NCBI GenBank assembly: GCA_003991915.1
Contig: RQTK01000025.1
Span: 61,418-125,417 of the forward strand
Length of the DNA: 64,000 nt
Reading direction: 5' to 3'
DNA from: Elysia chlorotica
Lineage: Eukaryota; Mollusca; Gastropoda; Plakobranchidae
The notes beneath the pieces are model-generated. The model was not told where the DNA came from. It searched no databases and saw nothing but the letters and a program-made list of their open reading frames with translations. The position numbers and the translations under genes are program-made. This document shows, piece after piece, positions 1-12,899 of this stretch (position 1 is the first letter of the stretch; every line of letters begins with the position of its first letter).

Positions 1-760
1 GGTAGTCGTATTTTGACTATCATAAAATAAAAAAATATAAATGACAAGTAAACTTTATCAATTATAAATCAATATGGCCTGTACACATTAATTTTTTCAT
101 TCTTTTCTTTCTCTATTTCAATACAATTCATTTTAAATAAAAGATTAATCCATGGCAGTTCAAATTAATTATATATTTTTTGCTGAAACATTAAAATTTA
201 ATTTCCTCCCCTTTTACTCACATTTAAAGATAAATTCATACCAAATAAAATAAAAAATTCTCAGATTATGAAAATTCTATAAATTAAATGTTACAAGATA
301 TAGAATAAATTGAAGGTTCTGTATTTTTTATTTATCTTTTTTTCAGTTTTAATTTTCTTTTTTTATTAATCATTAATTTGCAATGGTAAAAAATTACAAG
401 CACCTTGAACTTTTTTATTCATTCTAGACATATTGTTTTCTTTTAAACACCTAGAATATCTGGGTTGGGTTGTTGGGTTGGTTTAACGTCCAACAGCAGC
501 ACTATATAGGCTATATTGTGGACGGATCCCAAGACGAACGTCTGACAATTTTATGTGCTACCACACACGAGACAGGACGGGGATACCATGACTCCTTTCT
601 CAGCCGGTCACATTATACTGACACATTACATGATACTGGTTTTGTTGTTGTCGTTATATTTTCAATTTGTTTAATAATACTCTGTGTTTCAATTTCGAAA
701 TTTTTATATTGTGCCTTTTTTCATTAAGGATAGAGCATATGTCTAATTTTCTTTGAACAG
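1..760. other. Intron (or upstream) DNA of CCDC174
   Basis: AT-rich DNA with no recognisable exon. I looked for the missing N-terminal coding exon of CCDC174 and did not see one. The stretch ends in the acceptor at 748-760. A truncated SINE lies at 471-625. Confidence 0.6.
471..625 (-). mobile_element. tRNA-derived SINE, family A, truncated copy
   Basis: The reverse complement matches the body and 3' tail of the SINE seen at 62395-62645 and 39285-39514. The shared parts are GTTAAACCAAC near the 3' end, the tatagcctatatagtgctg block, the gtcagacgt block and the acacgagacagg block. The tRNA-like head is missing. It is intronic to CCDC174. Confidence 0.7.
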
Positions 761-3700
761 ATGGTTGATTTGAAAGCAGAACTGTTCCGTAAGCAAGAAG
801 AATTCAAGAAGCAAAAAGAAAAAAGTGTTGGCTTTGTTAATGCAAAGAAATATAACAAGGTAAAACTGCATATGATTTATTTTTTAGGTTATGTTCATTT
901 TCATGCTCCATTAACACAACACAATCAATCTATGAAAGTGTAATGCAAAAATGCTGAAAGATAAAAGGAATACCAATTGTAAAAGAAAATAGAAAAAAAT
1001 AAAACCTGCATTTTTACAAAAGGTTTTTAATTTTATGTTTCCAAGGCAGTTGATTAGTTAATTAATTTACCCCTATGTAAATGCTTTCAGGACACAAAGA
1101 GTAGCATATGGAATAAACAGAACTCAGGAGTGCTGGCCAGGGCTCAAAAGGACCTTGTTGACAGGGAAAAGGATGTTGAGGAAGAAGAGGTGTTGGCTAA
1201 ATCAAGGTCAGGCTATTCAAAGCGTGTAAATTGGGAACACATGAGTATTTAGAGAACAGAGTGTTCAGATTTAAAACTAAATTTATGAATAACTTTTTTG
1301 AAGTAATGAAATTACCTTACTCAAACATCCTCTTTTGCAAAACAAAAATAAACTACCATAGTAATCTTTTTAGATATGCAAAATGAATGTGAAATTCTAG
1401 CATCTCATTTCTTTGTGCAACTTTATAAGTCCAAAGCCAGAAATTTATTGTTATTAGGTGGATAAAATACTGTCAGTCTTAAAAAAAAAATCAAAATCTA
1501 TGGCGATCAATAAAGATCGGTAAAGCTTTCGTGAGAAAAATGTCATTACATGTCTACAGACATGAAACACCATATTTCACATGCTTATTTCATGAACATA
1601 CAACCTATATTTAAAGTTTTTGTATGCCATGCCCACTTCATTTTATTGAAACTTTTATGTGATATTTTTAGCTCCATATATGTTATATGCCAATATATAA
1701 TTTGTTTGAACTTCCTCAGGAGAATTTTGGAGCAGAAATCAAAAGTGTATGACAGCATCACAAGCAGTTCAACAATTCCAGGTGATTTTAATATCTCACA
1801 AAGAATGAGTTGTTCTGTACTTCTTTTAGAAAGTGTTCGATATATATAAAAATAATCAAAGAACTAGAGTATTTCACTTCTTAAGGGCAATAGTTGAGCA
1901 TGTCACACCACTGATTTTTAGAAAAATGTTTTGATGCTTTTGAAGATAATCAAGGAGATATCAAGGCTAATCAAACGTGTTTGCAGAATGTAATATTTGT
2001 TCCAAAATGTTTCTCTACAACTGTGAATAAATTATTAGGATTATATTTGTTTTTGTTTTTTTGTGTGCCACACAAACACTCAGACACCTATGCAGGGAAA
2101 CAATTAAAAACTTTAGGTGAAAGGTAGAAACACTTTCATAATATGTGGTGTGTTTCATTTGAAATGATCCCTGTTTATACTTAGCATGGTTGTAAGTTAA
2201 GGGGCCACATGAAGTTAACACTACCATTTATTAGAATAGAGTTTTTAAAAATAAAGTAAGTATTTTCAGCAACAACTTTTTATGAGCTGATTCTGTTTTC
2301 TTTTTTCATTGGATTAGAAGGAGGTTCAGAGATAATGAATTGACAACGTGTTCTTTTATAAAAATCCATCACCTATACCGCAATATAAAACATACTTTCT
2401 TTGTTTCTCCTAAATCCTATTGATTTGTCATTATTTCTTCCAATCAGAGGAGGATGGCAGTGAATTCTATCTTGTTGACTTTCAAAAGAAGGCGATAGAT
2501 GCTCTGGTGGAAGAGAGGGAGGCTAAGCGCAGATTAAATGAGCAGAAAGAAGAGTATGATGGTGAAAGGAAGGAGCAGACTAATGAAATACCTGAAGCCT
2601 CCTGTCCAGAAGATGAATGGTTATTTTCTTAAAGTCAGATCTTTTTTTAGGTTTAGGGAACCATTTTGACATTATTCTTTCCAAGAAGCTTAATAATTAA
2701 TTTCATGTATTTTTCATATTTTAACAGATGACATATTTTAATGTATCATTAAAACATTTGAATGTGATAATGTCAACATCTGGAATCATTTTAGATACAG
2801 TGCAAATAAACTCATTTCAGATTTGGTGGATTACATGATACTCAATTAAGATCACTTTATCTATTGTGTGTGAGCTAGATTTTTTTTGTAAAACTTTCGA
2901 AAGATTAAATTTTTCAGTTTTGCATTCATTTTACTCGTTTTATAGTGTTTGGTCAAATCAACTTGAGCTGCTCATTGATTTACTAAGCTGTAGGAAAGAA
3001 TGAAATAGATTTTTTTTTCTTTACAACCATATTTCTATATTTTGTATCTCTACAGGGTAGACTTTGTGGACTCCTTAGGCAGGGATAGGCGTTGCATGAA
3101 AAAAGATCTGTCTTTGCTGATGAAAAAAGATCAGGATCTGGCATTGTAAGAATTTCTCATTTCAATTTAATTTTACTTCTTTGTTTATCTTGAAATATTG
3201 CCTTTAAATTGTATCTGATCCAAAATCAAGTGCGAACTTTTTTGTTTAATGTATTTTTTTCAAGTTATTGTTGGTTTGTTGACTCCCAAGTCTAGAAAAT
3301 CAAAGGTTTTTATCGGCCTTTGTTTAATGTGAGAGCCCAAATCACCATTTTAATAGAAGGCCTAGTCTGAACCCTAACACCCCTTCAACCCGCACAATTT
3401 GGTATGGTCTGAAAGCTTAGACTTTCATCTATGTAATCAGGCAATGGCCTAGTTTTTCTAAAAAATAGCATGTAAATTTGGGAGCACATCATAATATGTG
3501 TGTGGTCTGCTCTAACTAGTCTGTGATTTTGGCCGAGCTTGAATTAGGCCTCGCTGCGCATGCGCAGTGACTGCTCTGAGCTTGTTGCCGTGTATTGTAA
3601 ACATCTGTATCTACAAGCAAATGAAAGGAAACCTGTTTGTACAGCCTCTGTAGACAAAGACAATGCAGAATGATTGTGTGTTCTAACACAGGTCTACATC

Positions 3701-6700
3701 TCTAACTAGGTGTGTAGATCAAGTGTAGCGTCCTTTTGTCCACCTTTCCATCACTGTGCACTTTGTCTTTGGCTAGGTGCGATATAGATCTACCTTGCAG
3801 CTTCTTTATTTTTAGAAGTTCTATTCTATTCACAGCATGGTCTGTCTTCTACTTCGAGTTTTAGACAAAATATTTACTGCTAAACCAAATAACATGATGC
3901 TCTCAGTGACATCAGTGATTTAGATCTAGATTTTAGATAGAGATCAGACATGGATGATTCATCAAACCATAATTTCTAATGAGGCCACAGAGTTTTTTCT
4001 CCTCTGTGTTGGTCTGAATCCCATCCAATCAAAAAGGGATGAGGGTTTCAATTTCTAGTGACATTCATCGGTGATCAGTCAGTTATGTTTATACAAAATG
4101 ATGCTTTCAATTATTTGGATTACAGGAGTTTTATCAGTGATTAGGTATGTTGACCTATGAACTAATTGATGTTGTGACCAAGCAGTTCTTTTCTTCTTTT
4201 TTTTTTTTCTATATGTATCTAGCTAGATCTATGCCTTTAGTTTTTGTAGAATGTGATGCGAGTTTGGGTGGAAAAATATTTTATAATCTTTTATAATTTT
4301 TTTGTCTTTTCTGTTCTCCTGTTCCTTGGTTTATCCTTTGCACAGTCACAGTGATTCCTCCTCTAGCCAGTATTTAGTATTAGGTGAAGCAAATTTTATC
4401 CCCTTTCTAAAAATGTATAGTCTTATTACATAAAAAAACCCACATAAAAGTGCTGTTATTAGTGTTTTTTACATCGCTCCGGTAAAAAATTATAGGTGGC
4501 CATTTTGATTTTCTTAAATAGCCTAGTATTTAGGAAGTAGATATTCACATGATCCTAGAAGTGAATGGTTTAATTTTAAAATATTGCCTTAAATTGTTTG
4601 GCATCCATTCCAAAAATAATTACTTCAAAGTAGTATTTTGAAAAATTTGATTCCAACTTTTTTATATTGAATAAAGCTTTCTGTTTTAATTTTGTTTTTT
4701 CGCTCAAGCTTGGTTTGGAGGGGCTCTGTCTAAAAAATGTGTAAAAATTGTCTGCACTCATGCAAGTTATGAATATCCGTCTTTTCATGGACTTCTTTGA
4801 AAAGCAGTATTCTATATGATTCATACATTTACAGGGCTCAGGCCAAGAAGTCTCAAGCTCTTGAGAACAGAAGTTATGATCTAGAGACACCTGGAAGCAG
4901 TTTAAATGAAAGATCGACTAAAGCAACATCAAACACACTGCCTCATCTGATGTCTACAGACATGCATCGAGAACTGATGCGACAAAAGTGGGAGAATGAA
5001 GCCAGGGAGTTACTGGATAAGGGACAAGACGAAGTGCACTATTCCAACATTCAGTTTGATGGTAATATTCATTATTATATTTCTTCTTTTCAAATTTTAT
5101 CAATTGTCAGAAAATTTCTTGGGTCCTTTGTTAAAAGATCTGGTACCAACAGGTTTGGCTAGAATATAATTATGACTAACTGAATTTAGAAAAAACAACT
5201 TGCAATTGATTACAACAGTCTCCACATAAGGTTAATATCTAACATAAAAATTATCAATTTGAACTATATTCTGGCAGTATCAATTTGAACTATAATCTGG
5301 CTGTCAAAAGTTTTACTTTCCCTGATCTATTAAAAATGATGTTATCTTATTCTTCTGTTTCCAGTTTTCTATTACTTCAAACTTTCTGAAAGTTATTCCA
5401 AGATAGTGTAAGGTAAATTCTGGTGATAATCAATTGAAGAGCTATACATCACATTAAACATTATTTCTGTCATTTCATATTGTTTTGTTATTTCAAAAGT
5501 TTACTTAAAAAGTTGTTCTCTTGTTAGAATCTCCAGTACATCAAAATATCATGATAATGCTTCTCAAATAATTATTTTTGAAACGTGTACAAAGCAGGAG
5601 AATGCAATTATTATGTACTTTATGATTGCTTTTCATCAATCAGAAATTCGGGCCCATGGTGTTGGATTCTACCAGTTTTCTAAAGATCACAGCAAAAGGC
5701 AAGAGGAGCTAGACAAACTTAAAGAATTGCGAGAAGAAGTAAGTCTTGGTTGTAAAAATTGCTTTCAGGTCACTTATTGGTTACTACCTTGTAGTAATGC
5801 AAGAACAATGTAAAAGAGCATTTAATACAACGTGCAAGGCACCAAAAAAAAAAAAAAAAAGGTATATGTAGCTCTAAGAATACAAAATGATAGAAATCAT
5901 GTAGGCTTTTGGCCTTAAGCCTTCATCAGACACAAAAACGATAAAAGTGAAAAAAGAATGAAAAATGTGTATATTATTTATATATTGCCTTTGATATAAT
6001 AATAATTATATACATTTTTTACTGTACTTTATGTATGTAAACACTAAGAATTTTATATGTACAAGATAAAATGAGATATCATAAATGATTATATTTAAAA
6101 AAAGTTTGTTTTTTTTGTTTTAATTTAAAAATTCAACAGATATATAGCTATGAAGATTAAATATTTAAGTATCTAAATGTAAAAGTAGAGCAATAGAAAC
6201 AAAAAAATCAAAACTAGATTAAAAAAAGAGAGCCATATTATAAAGATTAGTCACGACGCAAAGACAAAGAGAAGAGGGAGACGTATGACGAGAAGTGACC
6301 AATAAAATCTAATCAATAAGAGAAAAATCTCTAAATGAAATAATCAAAGTATTTTACAATAACTAAATCTAACAGAAACTATGTAAAAATAAGTTAAACA
6401 GTTATATATTTAATAGAAAATGGTATGAAATCCACATTTTGAACAGTTATCTAGGTCTTCATACACAGTGCTACCATTGATACATTGATGATGGAATTTT
6501 TATTTTATGACATTTTCTGATCAACTTCGTTCTTACATTGGCTGTATGCAGAAAATCCATCCTTCCATTTCCTTCACTACAGAAATCTCTTCAACCTTAG
6601 TTAACTTCATGGATATTAAAATTACTCTTAGGGATAGTAGATTGCTCTCATCTGTCTACTACAAACCCACTGACAGCAATTCTTACATAACTCACAGCTC

Positions 6701-9700
6701 CTCTCAGCCTATGCCGTGTAAGAGGTCTACACCATATTCGCAGATGCTCTGTCTGCGTCATCTTTGCCAATCTCTACTGCGACATCAACGTTTTATTGAT
6801 CATACATGTAATATAATGGTAGAATATACAGGAGGCCTTGTTCGTTACAAATTTGAACAAATTAAAACACTATTTGCAGCTTTACTAGAAAGAATAAACA
6901 AAAAGATTCAAAGTCCATAATTGTACTTTTTCCCTCTTTTTCTTTCCAATAAAGTTCTTTTTTTTTTGTTACGATCAAACACTGTCAGTTCTATATCGTA
7001 CTTACTCTTCCAACTTAAATTCTATTTATCTATGTAATATGTTTTTAAAAAAATGTATTGAAATCTTGTTTTATATAGATATGATATTTTTTTTTTTGCT
7101 AGACAAAAAATCAACAAACATCTAAAGAAAAGATAAAAGACAAAAGGAAAGCGATGTTGGAGGCTCGCCTTGCCAAAGTACGACAGAGAAGGAAACTTAA
7201 AGCAGGAGTGGATGAACACAGTAAGACGTAAAGAATTAAAAAAAAAGAGAGGTGTAAAATCAACAACTGATAGAGTGCCCAGTTAAAATAAGAAAGTGAG
7301 GTAAAGTGTTTTTTTGGGGAAAAATATTTACAATGGTAAAGATCCTTTGCAACATTTCATTTTACAGTTTTTGAATCTGAGATGTTTAAACTTTTCTTAA
7401 CAGTGATGCCAATTTTCCGTAAATTAAAGGAATTCTGTAAAAAAATAAAACGTTCGTCAAAATTCCGTTAAGAAAAAAACCACCTCTCCGAGTTCCGTCA
7501 AGGTTCTGTATAAAAAAAAATGACCAGTCCGACTTCTGTCAAAGTCCGCCAAAGTTCTCCGCCAATCTCCGCGCAGCCGTGCATTGACTTAAGGAAATGT
7601 GAAAAACAATTTAACGATATAGAAATAGAATCTAGATCTAGATCTAGACATATAGTTTGGTCCGTGATGGAATTCGTTGATCGTATTGGTCCCATGGACA
7701 TTGAAGAAATTGATAGAGGAGAGAAAATTGACATTGGTTAGACAAGAAAAACGCAAATGGCTATTTCTTATCGGATTACTACCGTTAGTTAAGCTAGTGT
7801 GCTTACTGCATTTCATGTAGATCTAAAACTAGAGGCAATTATGGTTCCAATGGAAAAAAAAGGGCCCTGCATAGTCATGCTAAGAATAACACATCAATGC
7901 TTGTAAAGCTTTAAAAATAGCCAGGCCTGCCAATCACTCTCATTTTGCTCTAACTATAGATTCAAAGTTCTCTCAATACAATAAAAATAAAGCATACCAT
8001 AAACTTAATTTGAGTAAGAAGTATAAAATATCGTTCATATTCTGCTTAAAATAATATACTACTGACATTGATTGGGGCATGTTTTAAAGTTCTTAATCCG
8101 GAACGCCGCTGTACCGGTTCGTGAAAAAGTTCAGTAAAAAAAAAATGATCCAGTTGGCATCACTGTTCCTAAGCCTGTCTAACTTTAATGGTATTATTTG
8201 TACTATAAGCTGAGAATAAACTAAATTTGTAAGTTTCCATCATCAGATTATATACATGTATCTGTGGTTAGAAATTTTTTATATAAAAAGAGAAAATATT
8301 AAACCTTGACATGTATCTTTTTCTAAATGAAGTTTCATTTTGGATTCCTTCGATACTGTTATGTCATATACACTTATAAGTTTTCTATACTTTTCAGATG
8401 AACCTTTGGAAGACAAAAATGACACAGATCATATTGGACCTAAACTCAATGAGGCTGTATCGTCAACAAGAACAAAGGAAGACATACAGAAAGAAGAAGA
8501 AACTAAAGAAGCTGAAGAAAAGAGGAAGAATTATGTTCGGGAATGGGATGAAGACAAAGTGAAAGGTATGTTGTTCACACAGGTGGAAAATGGAATGTTT
8601 CATTAACAAAATATACTATTATAAGTTAAAGCAACAACATAGATTACACATTAGGATCCAAGTCAGTAACTTCATCTTTATTACCCGACATTTAATTATA
8701 TTTCTTTGTGTGTGTGTGAGTTAAGGACTAGTCCATGTGTAAATATAGATCTTGAGAGATCATGAGAGAAAGAGGATGTCAGGCAACGGCTAGATTACTT
8801 ATGAAAACAAACCCAAGCCCCATGGATAATCACCTGGGATGCAAGAACCATGGCACCTGCAGCTTGCAGGTAGATTTTGTGACACCATTTACCTAGTATG
8901 CTCTCAGCAGAGCTACAAATAATCACAACTAAGTCTCACCGAAGTGTATGACATCACACATCTAGTGTGTTCATTTATTCAGAAATTGAAAAGTGTGCAC
9001 AGTTTTCAGGAATAAATCACAAGCAATCTTCCCTAAACCCTCCTTCAATGGTTTCAACCTTTTTTCTTGTCCTGTACCAGCAGTATTGACAGAATTAGAA
9101 GAAAAATTAGTTGTTTCCAATTTCAATGTTGGACAAGTTTTAAATAAAATTTGTTTTCTAATAAAACTTGTAAGTTGTATACAAATTATATATTTGTGAT
9201 TGAAATAAAATTCAAATGATTTGTTTTTGAACGGAAAAAAAAAATGCGTTCCAATGGTAGGAAAATAGAAAACCTAAATGAAATAATTTTATTGCCAAAG
9301 GAGGAAATTTAAAACCAAATTGGTACATTACAAATAAAATCATCTAAATCTTAGACATTGTTTGTTCAGTATTAACCAAGCAATATTGAAAGCCACTAAA
9401 TTAACAATATACGCTGAAGGCAAACTAAATTTTTTTCTTCTTCCTCCAGGCAATGATTGGGGATCAAAAAATTATGTGACTGCAAGGAGGAAAGAGAGGG
9501 AGAATGAATTTGCACCACCCTCTTTGTATTTTGAACAAAACACTAAGACTAAGAGTTACAAACCTGGCGGCTTATCTAATTCTGATCGCCTGAAACGACT
9601 TAAAGACAGTATTTCGACATCATCAGAAAAAGAGGGCAAGAATCCACCAAAAGATAACAATGAGCAACCTGCACTGCCTTCAAGATTGTCTTCTGAGGAT

Positions 9701-10639
9701 AACACAAGGGTGAACAATTCTGATTCTTTTGGCTCCATTCCTTTGCCAGAAGAATTTCCATTCAGTCATTGTGATGAGCATACTGTACAAGATCAGACAC
9801 CTGTCAGTGCCGGTCACCTGTTGTGTGGGCCACAGGCGTCTTTCAACACTACAGAGTACCAACAATCCCAGAATGATGTAGCAGCTTGGCAGTCCTATTC
9901 AGGTCAGTATGCTAGCATTGGTAGATCTTTGGATCTATGGAATCAAAAGCAAGACAATGTGCTGCCTCAACAATTTTATCAAAAAGAGCAGCAACCTCAG
10001 AACTGGTATCCTATGCAACCTGTTGGGCAATATTTTCAGCCTTCAAGTCAGCATAACTATCAAGGTGCCCAAGTATTCAATCCTACTCAATCAGCACAGT
10101 TTCATCCACAGAACCAGTCATATTCTCAATATAAGTATGACTCAAGTTTTAGCTCTACCTCAAATGAGTCTTTGAAAGTTCCAAATTCAATCAAGCAGAG
10201 CTCAAAACAAGATCCTCCTGCTTCTAGTGCTGCTGATGAACCCTCAGCTCCAAAGAAACCAAAGGTGCCCAAACCTTTAGTTGTAGACATGAGATTTATG
10301 AACAATTTCGATACAGCGTCCATCAACCCTGAGCCTGGCAGAGTACCAGATGTAGGTGGCGTGCCATACAAACCAGGCACCTTCAGCAAGTATAGACCAC
10401 ACGGAGTAGATGGGACCTCTGATAATACTGATAGACCATCTGTTGGACAAAACAAGACAGGAGTAGAAGGGCAAGATGGAGCCCAAATCTCTGGGGGCCC
10501 TCTTATCTACACCAAGGAGCAGCTGGAGAGACAGCAACAGGAGCTGGAGGAGCAGGGAGAAAACTCTTCCCAAGTTCTGTCAGATGATGATCGCAAGCTC
10601 CAGGAATTCCTCTCCAGCGTTAGATCCTCTACAAAGTAA
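761..10639 (+). CDS. CCDC174: CCDC174 orthologue, ten coding exons (5' partial)
   Basis: Spliced coding exons, each bounded by AG/GT with matching phase: 761-859, 1091-1206, 1720-1781, 2448-2619, 3056-3145, 4835-5061, 5644-5738, 7103-7220, 8398-8565 and 9450-10639. They total 2337 nt, or 778 residues plus stop. The opening MVDLKAELFRKQEEF, the central EWVDFVDSLGRDRRC, the HGVGFYQFSKD block, KRKAMLEARLAKVRQ and the late EFAPPSLYF all match vertebrate CCDC174 in order. That protein is a nuclear coiled-coil factor reported to associate with the exon junction complex helicase EIF4A3. The ATG at 761 directly follows an acceptor (tttgaacag), and the human protein has about 15 residues before the same point. 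I therefore think 761 is an internal exon start and the true first exon is left of the window. The charged, helical middle fits a coiled coil. The last exon adds several hundred residues not present in the 467-residue human protein. Identification is very secure; the 5' end is not. Confidence 0.93.
5843..5930 (-). other. Poly(A) tract plus degenerate hammerhead-like CTGATGA core
   Basis: An 18-base A run at about 5843-5860 is followed by sequence whose reverse complement (5902-5930) reads CTGATGA, a short GC stem and AAAA where a hammerhead core would have GAAA. Penelope-like elements are known to carry hammerhead motifs in their terminal repeats, and a Penelope-like RT fragment lies 600 bp downstream. 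The core is mutated, so it is probably not active. Confidence 0.35.
6507..6920 (+). pseudogene. Penelope-like element reverse transcriptase fragment
   Basis: The frame encodes FMDIKITL, LLSSVYYKPTDSNSYITHSS and PYSQMLCLRHLC over its first 95 residues. This is the C-terminal signature of Penelope-like RT (YxKPTDSxSYL, then PYSQxLRLRRIC). Upstream RT motifs, including YADD, and the GIY-YIG endonuclease are absent. About 35 downstream residues have no likeness to the family. It is a dead fragment in the CCDC174 intron between 5738 and 7103, in the same orientation as the gene. Confidence 0.75.
7401..8165. mobile_element. Non-autonomous hAT-like element with terminal inverted repeats
   Basis: The left end cagtgatgccaa (7401-7412) and right end ttggcatcactg (8154-8165) are perfect 12-bp inverted repeats of hAT type (CAGnGnTGCCAA). 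The flanks ttcttaa (7394-7400) and ttcctaa (8166-8172) are a likely target duplication with one mismatch. The interior encodes no recognisable transposase. Its small frames around 7498-7741 read on both strands through a TAGATC-rich stretch and are not convincing genes. It is intronic to CCDC174. Confidence 0.65.
9450..10639 (+). CDS. CCDC174: Last exon of CCDC174 with long low-complexity C-terminal extension
   Basis: This single exon encodes residues about 383-778 of the spliced protein. It starts after ttcctccag and ends at TAA 10637-10639. The first 30 residues keep the family's ERENEFAPPSLYF block. After that the sequence is rich in Ser, Pro, Gln, Asn and Tyr; 9870-10130 is especially Q/Y-rich. 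A basic-proline patch (KKPKVPKPLVVDMRF) and a GGVPYKPGTFSKYRPHG segment follow, then an acidic Q/E helix near the stop. The human protein has only about 60 residues after the matching point. The extension looks intrinsically disordered, possibly a Q-rich interaction or condensate region. That is inference from composition only. The open frame runs through the whole exon without a stop, so it is probably truly coding. Confidence 0.85.
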
Positions 10640-12170
10640 TTCATTGTCACTCATTTTTTGCCTTTTTGTTTTGCTTTTTTTTTTTTTTTTAATTTATTTT
10701 TTGCCTTTTTGTTTTGCTTTTTTTTTTTTTTTAAAATTTCTAACCAGTGTTAGGCATTGTTTAGTCAATTACACATTTATTGTATCAGTATATGAAATAC
10801 CAAAGTTACAGAAGTGTTTTTCATTATTGTTATTACAGTACACCTTGGACTCAACAAATAAGTTTATTTATTTTCATTATTTCATTGGATGCAAGTTTCG
10901 TTGAAGACATGGGCTGCTTAGAGTAAAATCTGGGTCTACTAAAATACCTGTACATGTAACTAGATGACAACCCCTTCTCTTCTACTGATATCTTTCTCTC
11001 TGCCTTCCCTCTCTCCACCACACTCACATACCACGCCGTAAACTAGCATTATAGTAATATCATTGTGAGCTTGTCAATAGCCCTGATTTGGATGATCTGA
11101 AGAGAGGGCAAAAGGTTGGTTTGTTGGATGGAAAGACAGTTTATTGAGACAAAGAGGAACAAAATAGGGGATTTTTTCCTGCTGGTTGCATGCAGGGTAT
11201 TTGTTGGTACGAGTTTGTTGGATTAAACTTGTACTGTATAATGTAATAGTGTGATGGACAATGTTTTTCCAAGATGTGTCAAAGAGAACATGCTTACCAG
11301 AAATAAACTGATGACAGCAAGCATAGCTATCAAAATCACTGATTTTATCACCCTGCCTGGTACAGTGGTAGGCTACCTGGTTAGGCCCACATTGGCACGG
11401 TGGGTGCCATGGGTGGATCAGCTGAATCATCACATCACAACACTGATAAATGCTCGGGTAGAGGCTCTTTTGTATAAACCCATAAAGTGGCGCCACTTGA
11501 CTGCCTCGCTGTGAAACAACTGCTGGTTCCGCTTGCGACTACCTCACTGGCTTAACACCTCCAAACTGTGTACTGCGGGGTGCCGACAAACTACCACTGG
11601 TAGTGGGCCTTCATTCATCCTTTTTCTATCACACGAGAAATTTGTGAATGGATGTACATGCTCTTAAAATGTCAACCAATGAAATCATTGAATAGCTTGG
11701 AGGATTCTCAGCCTCCCAGTCACATGATGGTTACATCACTGACGATAGCATGAATCTCTAAGAAAGGAGCAAGATGCCCCCTGTAGAGGTCTTGGGTAAC
11801 TTGGAGGTGTTTAGTCCCTGTCTAAAAGGCGGTTGGACCATTGAAGTAGGGGAAGATGATAATGAAAGCCATGCTTTGACTGATTCACAGACCCAGACCG
11901 GTCTCTGGTCGTAGTGCGGCCTTCAAAGCGCTGTAGGTGTTAACCATGTTATAGTCAGTTTAGTTCTTTAGTTTAACTTGCACCACCACTCATGGGTGAA
12001 AACACCCAGGCTGTAAAAGATCTGTGTAATTCTTTTCACTGGTCCCAATTTTAACATAAAAAACAATATGTACTCCTCAATTTGTCTTCTACCTGTGCTG
12101 TTCGTTTTTCAAAATTATAATTTATTGATTTTTATGTGAATTGGTTTCAGCTAATCGTAGGTAAAAAACG
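10640..12170. other. CCDC174 3' region and intergenic DNA
   Basis: It starts with a duplicated T-rich segment: a ttttgcctttttgttttgc block followed by a long T run occurs twice between about 10652 and 10734. An AATAAA at 11302-11307 is a possible CCDC174 poly(A) signal, but a usable site nearer the stop was not seen. From 11340 to 12000 the DNA is more GC-rich and may be old repeat. The frames here show no protein family I recognise. Confidence 0.4.
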
Positions 12171-12179
12171 CCTGTAATG

Positions 12180-12890
12180 GTACACACATGCACACACTCT
12201 CTCTCACTTTCTCTCGCTCTCTATCCCTTTCACTCTCTCTTTCTCTCCATCAAAGTTTAAGTAGGCTATTAGTTGTTTATGTCTGTGCTCCTGCTCCTCC
12301 TCTCTCCTTATCTTCTTCCCTCCTGCTCCTCCTCCTTTTGCTCTAACTCCCTCTTCCTTCTGTTTTTTCCTCCCTCCTACTCTTACTTCCTTTTGCTCCT
12401 CCTCCCTCCTGCATCTGGCTCTTCATCCTATCTGCTCCTCCTCCCTCTGTATCTGCACTTCCTCCCTCCATCTGCTCTTCGTCTCTCCTGCACTTCTTCC
12501 CTCCTGCTCGTTCTGCATGTCTTCCTCCCGTTCCCCTTTTGATTCCCTTACTCCTGCTCATATTATATTGTGTATTTACTGCTGCTCCTGTTCTTCCTCT
12601 AAGTCTAACTCCTCAACCTTCGCCTGCTGTGTTCTGCTAAGTCCTATTGCTCCTCTCCCTGCTCCTGGTTCTCATCTTCCTTCTACTCTCCCTTTTCCTC
12701 TTCTAGCTCCCCTTGCCTGGTGCTTTTCCTCTTCCTCTTCCTGCTGCACCTCCCCCTGCTAACTACTACTACTGTTCCTCCGCCTCCAACTTATCTTCCT
12801 CTTCCTGCTCCTCCTCCTGTTGCACCATGTCCTCTCATCCTCTTGTATCATCTCTCTCTCCTACTCCTCTTCTTGCACATAAATACTGCG
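12180..12890. repeat. Long polypyrimidine (CTC/TCC) low-complexity tract
   Basis: About 700 bp of almost continuous C/T on the + strand: CTCTCT at first, then CTCCTC/TTCCTC with scattered interruptions. Frames through it give Leu/Ser/Pro or Arg/Glu/Gly repeats and are artefacts of composition. Such mirror-like tracts can form triplex DNA. Confidence 0.85.
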
Positions 12891-12899
12891 ATACTTAAT

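Noticed and set aside
470-727. An 85-codon frame near the left end as the missing CCDC174 first exon
   Set aside because: Its first two thirds are an antisense SINE, and the protein does not match the CCDC174 N-terminus.
9909-10573. Overlapping frames on both strands inside the last CCDC174 exon
   Set aside because: They are shadows of the long Q/S-rich frame, which is phase-continuous with nine upstream exons.
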